Source: Candidatus Moraniibacteriota bacterium
GTDB lineage: Bacteria; Patescibacteriota; Minisyncoccia; CAIUEV01; JAHKAQ01
Assembly: GCA_014729445.1 (NCBI GenBank)
Contig: WJJX01000006.1
Coordinates: 1 to 7,020, forward strand
Reading direction: 5' to 3'
Length of the DNA: 7,020 nt
In this document: one piece after another, positions 4,105 to 7,020 of the stretch
Position numbering within the stretch: the stretch's first letter is position 1
Layout of the letters: the number at the start of each line of letters is the position of its first letter
Made by a program: the position numbers and the translations under genes
The notes under the pieces: model-generated
What the model was told of the DNA's origin: nothing
Database searches by the model: none
Seen by the model: the letters and a program-made list of their open reading frames with translations, nothing else

Positions 4105-6411
4105 TCAGTCTTTGATTGTTACATTTTCCTCTTTATCGGTAACATCTTTGACCCAAAATGGCCAGTTTTCCACTGTGGCCTTTTCGATGTATTCGAGGGA
4201 ATTTAATTTGTATTCGGCGTCTTCTTGGCTGTGATCTTTAATGGAATTTTTTAATTCCTGTTCATTGATTTTTCGGGTTGTCTCGCTTTGAATGTCTAAG
4301 AAGAGTTCGATTACCCCCAAGCCTTCGTCGATTCTTGTATTGGTTATTTTTACTTTATGGGTTCCTGACATTTCTTCGTTTTCTTCGATTTCTTTTTTAG
4401 TATAGTAGTCGGCCAGTTTTTCCAAGTCATCCTTTTTGTAAGCGATGGCTTCGGCTTCGGCCGTGGCTTTAATTTTAAAAGTTTCGGCTCGGGTGCCTTC
4501 GCTTTTGGTTGAAGTAAGGGTAGGATCTTTGATTTGAATGCTTTTTTCGATGATCATAATCCCCTTATTCTCGGCTTCTAGTTTTTCCTTGATGCTTGCT
4601 TTGATTTTTTGACCTGCTTCTTCCTTGGCCTTTTCGATGTCTTCTTCGGAGACGCTAGTTGTTATGATTTCGTTTGGTTCCTGTAGAGGCTCCTCGATTT
4701 CGGCATAAATATTTTCGTATCTTTCATCGCCTTTCAGGCCGGGAACGGTTAATTTGCCGCTAGAAATTGCGTATTCGTCTCCCTCCTCTTCGCCATAAAC
4801 TTCAACGTTCTTTTTGGAAGGCACCACTTCGTCACCATCCATTGTATAGCCGTCCAACCAGACTTTTTCCCTGATTACATACATTAGGCCCTCCTCTGAT
4901 TCTAAACGAGTGCCGGCAATCAAGACCTCAGGACTTCTTGAATGATAATTATAAACTGTAACAACGCCAAAAACTCTATCGGTATCCTCAATCGGCTCCG
5001 CTTTACCGGTAGCCTCGAATTCATATTGCTCCTCTATTTTATATTCGAATTTTTCCGCGGGAATAATTTTGTCCTTGTAGTTTAATTCTTTTTGATCTGT
5101 CGAAACCGTAGCGTTTAAATTATACTCTAAAGATTGTTTTTTAAGTTCCAGTTCGACTGTGGTCTTTTGAAGAACAAAAGTGAAGGTTGCAAAGGCTATT
5201 CCGATTAAAAAAATCAAAAAAACAAAAAATATATTCACTGAAGAAGTCGGCAGCAAGTTAATTCTTTTTCGGCCAGCCGCCTTGGACTTCTCTCGAATAA
5301 CCGATTCTTTTTTTGTCCCTTTTTCTTCTTGGTCTTTGAGGATAACTTTTTCTTTTTTTTCGTTGTCTTTCTGCATAGCCAGAAAGGAATCCAAGGCTTC
5401 TTCTTTCTTTTCGCTTTTGGATTCCCGGAATTCTTTTGACTTATCCTTTTCTTTTAAATCCGTTATTTTCTTTTCGATCTTAACCGGTTCTCCTGGAGCG
5501 GCTGAAGGAATCTTTTTCTTCTTAAAGGAAGCGCTGCCTAATTTTTTTTTCTTTTTGATCGTATCAACCGGAGCTGATTTGGAAACGCTGTCTATTGTTT
5601 TTATAGTTGGAGTTTCTTTTTCAGCTTTAGAATCCTGCCCGGTTTCTTTCAAGTCTTTTTCGGCTGCCGCACTTTTAGTTTGACCCTTTGGTTTGATTGT
5701 GCTTGTCTTACTTTTGGCGTAAGGTTTTTTAACCAGGGATTCTTTTTCTATAGGGTTAGAGGTTTTGGTTTCCTCTTTTAAAGTCGAGGCGTCTTCGCTT
5801 ACTTTACTTTGTTTTACGGTTGCCGTTTTTTGCTTAGAATCTTTTGAGTCAATTTTTTGTAGATTCTCTTTATGATTCGTTTTCGGATACATGGAGATTT
5901 TTTTGATCTTTAGGTCTTTTCTATTCCCTACCGGCGGGGCTATCGGCGTAGGCGGGATTCCGGACACTGGTTTATCCAGATTATCGCCCCCTTCACCGGA
6001 CTCCTCCTCTTCTTTAATTAACGGAATATCTTTTTTAAAACTCCTAATATCCTCAACTTTTTTAACCTTCTCCCCGCTTTCCTCTCCCTCTTCTTTTACG
6101 GCTTGTTCATCCAAATCATTCTCCAGTTCCTCCGGCTCTTCCTCCTCTCGGTTGAAATTGATATCGGTCGAGGTCTTAATGCCCGCCTTTTTGGCCAAAG
6201 TTAAACATTTGGAGTCTTTAGATGAAACAATGATTTTTTTATCCAATTTTTCCGATTCGTTCTTTAAAATCTTGAGTCCGATCATACCCAAAGATATCGC
6301 CGCATTCACCGGAATAACAACATTGATATCCTTTGACTTTGATCTTTTAATCCGTTCGATTATCGACGGAATTTCCTCATCCACATCGACAAAAATTGTC
6401 TTTTTAGCCAT
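4105..6411 (-). CDS. Single-pass membrane protein with disordered cytoplasmic region and baseplate-J-like outer part (Patescibacteria-type)
   Basis: 768 residues. Residues 1-85 form a small alpha/beta domain (alternating strands TIFVDV, INVVIPV, KIIVSS with helices between). Residues about 88-380 are low in complexity and rich in Lys, Glu, Ser and Thr, with a Pro-rich spot (GIPPTPIAPP, 151-160), and are probably disordered. A membrane segment spans about 393-414, preceded by RKR (381-383), which suggests the N-terminus is inside. Residues 415-768 would be outside. The part around 480-575 (FGVVTVYNYHSRSPEVLIAGTR, then VPGLKGDERYENIYAE) resembles proteins annotated as baseplate J/gp47-like in Candidate Phyla Radiation genomes, and the C-terminus has the PFW motif (751-753). 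No signal peptide or enzymatic motif is seen. It starts 40 bases after the FtsA-like gene, on the same strand, so the two are probably co-expressed. The exact role is unknown; an envelope or pilus-like scaffold is an inference. Confidence 0.85.
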   Translation of the reverse strand: MAKKTIFVDVDEEIPSIIERIKRSKSKDINVVIPVNAAISLGMIGLKILKNESEKLDKKIIVSSKDSKCLTLAKKAGIKTSTDINFNREEEEPEELENDLDEQAVKEEGEESGEKVKKVEDIRSFKKDIPLIKEEEESGEGGDNLDKPVSGIPPTPIAPPVGNRKDLKIKKISMYPKTNHKENLQKIDSKDSKQKTATVKQSKVSEDASTLKEETKTSNPIEKESLVKKPYAKSKTSTIKPKGQTKSAAAEKDLKETGQDSKAEKETPTIKTIDSVSKSAPVDTIKKKKKLGSASFKKKKIPSAAPGEPVKIEKKITDLKEKDKSKEFRESKSEKKEEALDSFLAMQKDNEKKEKVILKDQEEKGTKKESVIREKSKAAGRKRINLLPTSSVNIFFVFLIFLIGIAFATFTFVLQKTTVELELKKQSLEYNLNATVSTDQKELNYKDKIIPAEKFEYKIEEQYEFEATGKAEPIEDTDRVFGVVTVYNYHSRSPEVLIAGTRLESEEGLMYVIREKVWLDGYTMDGDEVVPSKKNVEVYGEEEGDEYAISSGKLTVPGLKGDERYENIYAEIEEPLQEPNEIITTSVSEEDIEKAKEEAGQKIKASIKEKLEAENKGIMIIEKSIQIKDPTLTSTKSEGTRAETFKIKATAEAEAIAYKKDDLEKLADYYTKKEIEENEEMSGTHKVKITNTRIDEGLGVIELFLDIQSETTRKINEQELKNSIKDHSQEDAEYKLNSLEYIEKATVENWPFWVKDVTDKEENVTIKD

Positions 6412-6451
6412 AATAATAAACTTTTTTATCTATTTAAATTTTTGATTTTTC

Positions 6452-7020
6452 CTAATTTTGAATCACCCGCACCGCTCTTCTTAAAATGGAAGAAATAACT
6501 CCCTCCTCGCCTACAAGATCCAAGGTTAAATTGGCCAGCCCCATAGGAGTTACATCGGCAATGCCTTGGAGCTGATTGGTGGTATCGACAATATTTACGA
6601 CATCCCTGGGCTGAATAAAACTGACTACCGGTTTTTTGGCAAAGGGCAAGTTTTTTAACCAATTTCTACCCTCCAGAGCCCGCTTGATGCCCGGAAGCTG
6701 GGAACCGCCGCCGCATAAAAGAATTCTTGAAGGCAATAAATCAGACGCTGAAAACTCGCTTAAAGACAATTCGATTCCGGAAAGCCAGACTTCGCAATCG
6801 TTTTTTAAAATCTGTTCGACTTTTCTGGCCATATTCAAACTGATCTTTTTGTTGGAATAACTGATTTTTATTTTCTCCGCTTCCTCAAACGACATACCCA
6901 ATTCACCCGAGATTCTTTTGGTAAAAGCCCGGCCTCCCAAGGCAAACATTTTAGCTCCTTCAATTCCCCCTTCTCTAACAACCGCAACATCGGTAGTCCC
7001 CCCGCCGACATCTATAAAGA
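6452..7020 (-). CDS. FtsA/PilM-type actin-like ATPase, C-terminal part (gene runs off the right edge)
   Basis: The last 188 residues are visible; the frame is open to the window edge, so the true start lies outside and the ATG at 6949 is internal. The visible part begins with FIDVGGGTTDVAVV, the phosphate-2 loop of the actin/Hsp70/FtsA fold, followed by a GG-AFTKRIS segment and FEEAEKIKISYS as in FtsA. LLCGGGSQLPGI is the adenosine-binding motif. The C-terminus (DVTPMGLANLTLDL, then an Arg-containing tail) is unlike the membrane-targeting helix of classic FtsA, so PilM-like or lineage-specific relatives are equally possible. Such proteins bind ATP in the cytoplasm and recruit division or type IV pilus components to the membrane. 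The membrane protein encoded 40 bases downstream is the obvious candidate partner. Stop is TAG. Confidence 0.85.
   Translation of the reverse strand, partial: FIDVGGGTTDVAVVREGGIEGAKMFALGGRAFTKRISGELGMSFEEAEKIKISYSNKKISLNMARKVEQILKNDCEVWLSGIELSLSEFSASDLLPSRILLCGGGSQLPGIKRALEGRNWLKNLPFAKKPVVSFIQPRDVVNIVDTTNQLQGIADVTPMGLANLTLDLVGEEGVISSILRRAVRVIQN

Noticed and set aside
5180..6445. Long plus-strand open frames at 5180-5683 and 5891-6445
   Set aside because: They are mirror images of the Lys/Glu-rich coding of the membrane protein, read as Ser/Phe-rich nonsense on the other strand.
6426..6860. Open frames overlapping the FtsA-like gene (minus 6662-6426, plus 6636-6860)
   Set aside because: They overlap a gene with clear family motifs in another frame and show no resemblance of their own.

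Overview
The window looks like part of the chromosome of a Patescibacteria (Candidate Phyla Radiation) bacterium. It is AT-rich and every confident gene lies on the minus strand. Spacing is short and only one gene has a clear Shine-Dalgarno sequence. The pair of genes at the right end, an FtsA-like ATPase followed by a K/E/S-rich single-pass membrane protein with a baseplate-J-like external part, is one I associate with that group. TGA ends two genes (at 4105 and 3742), so the TGA=Gly code of Gracilibacteria and Absconditabacteria is unlikely. The taxon is an inference from gene content.

Layout in the direction of transcription (right to left). (1) 7020-6452: C-terminal part of an FtsA/PilM-type actin-like ATPase. 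(2) 6411-4105: a 768-residue membrane protein, probably its operon partner. (3) 4002-2790: a small island of a Nudix-family gene that has lost its Nudix box, a HAD-family gene that has lost its middle, and one intact MutT-like Nudix hydrolase. (4) 2789-2247: about 540 bases without a credible gene, holding a GC-rich patch and a set of nested inverted repeats that could be a structured RNA. (5) 2270-2098: a candidate control region for the next operon, with a promoter, a 23-codon leader frame, U-rich tracts and a strong intrinsic terminator just before pyrF. (6) 2097-1159 pyrF (orotidine-5'-phosphate decarboxylase), 1123-317 an amidinotransferase/DDAH-superfamily enzyme, and 262-1 the start of a cytosine-deaminase-like amidohydrolase, spaced as one operon.

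How the genes may work together: pyrF makes UMP, and the next two genes encode C-N bond hydrolases (guanidine-type and amide/aminohydrolase-type). The operon may therefore join pyrimidine synthesis to nitrogen or pyrimidine salvage. The pyrF leader has the parts of a translation-coupled, UTP-sensing attenuator like those of enterobacterial pyrBI and pyrE, which is the most interesting regulatory signal here. The FtsA-like ATPase and the membrane protein suggest an envelope or pilus/division-type machine with a cytoplasmic ATPase and a trans-membrane anchor. The Nudix/HAD island looks like a variable region undergoing gene decay by in-frame deletion.
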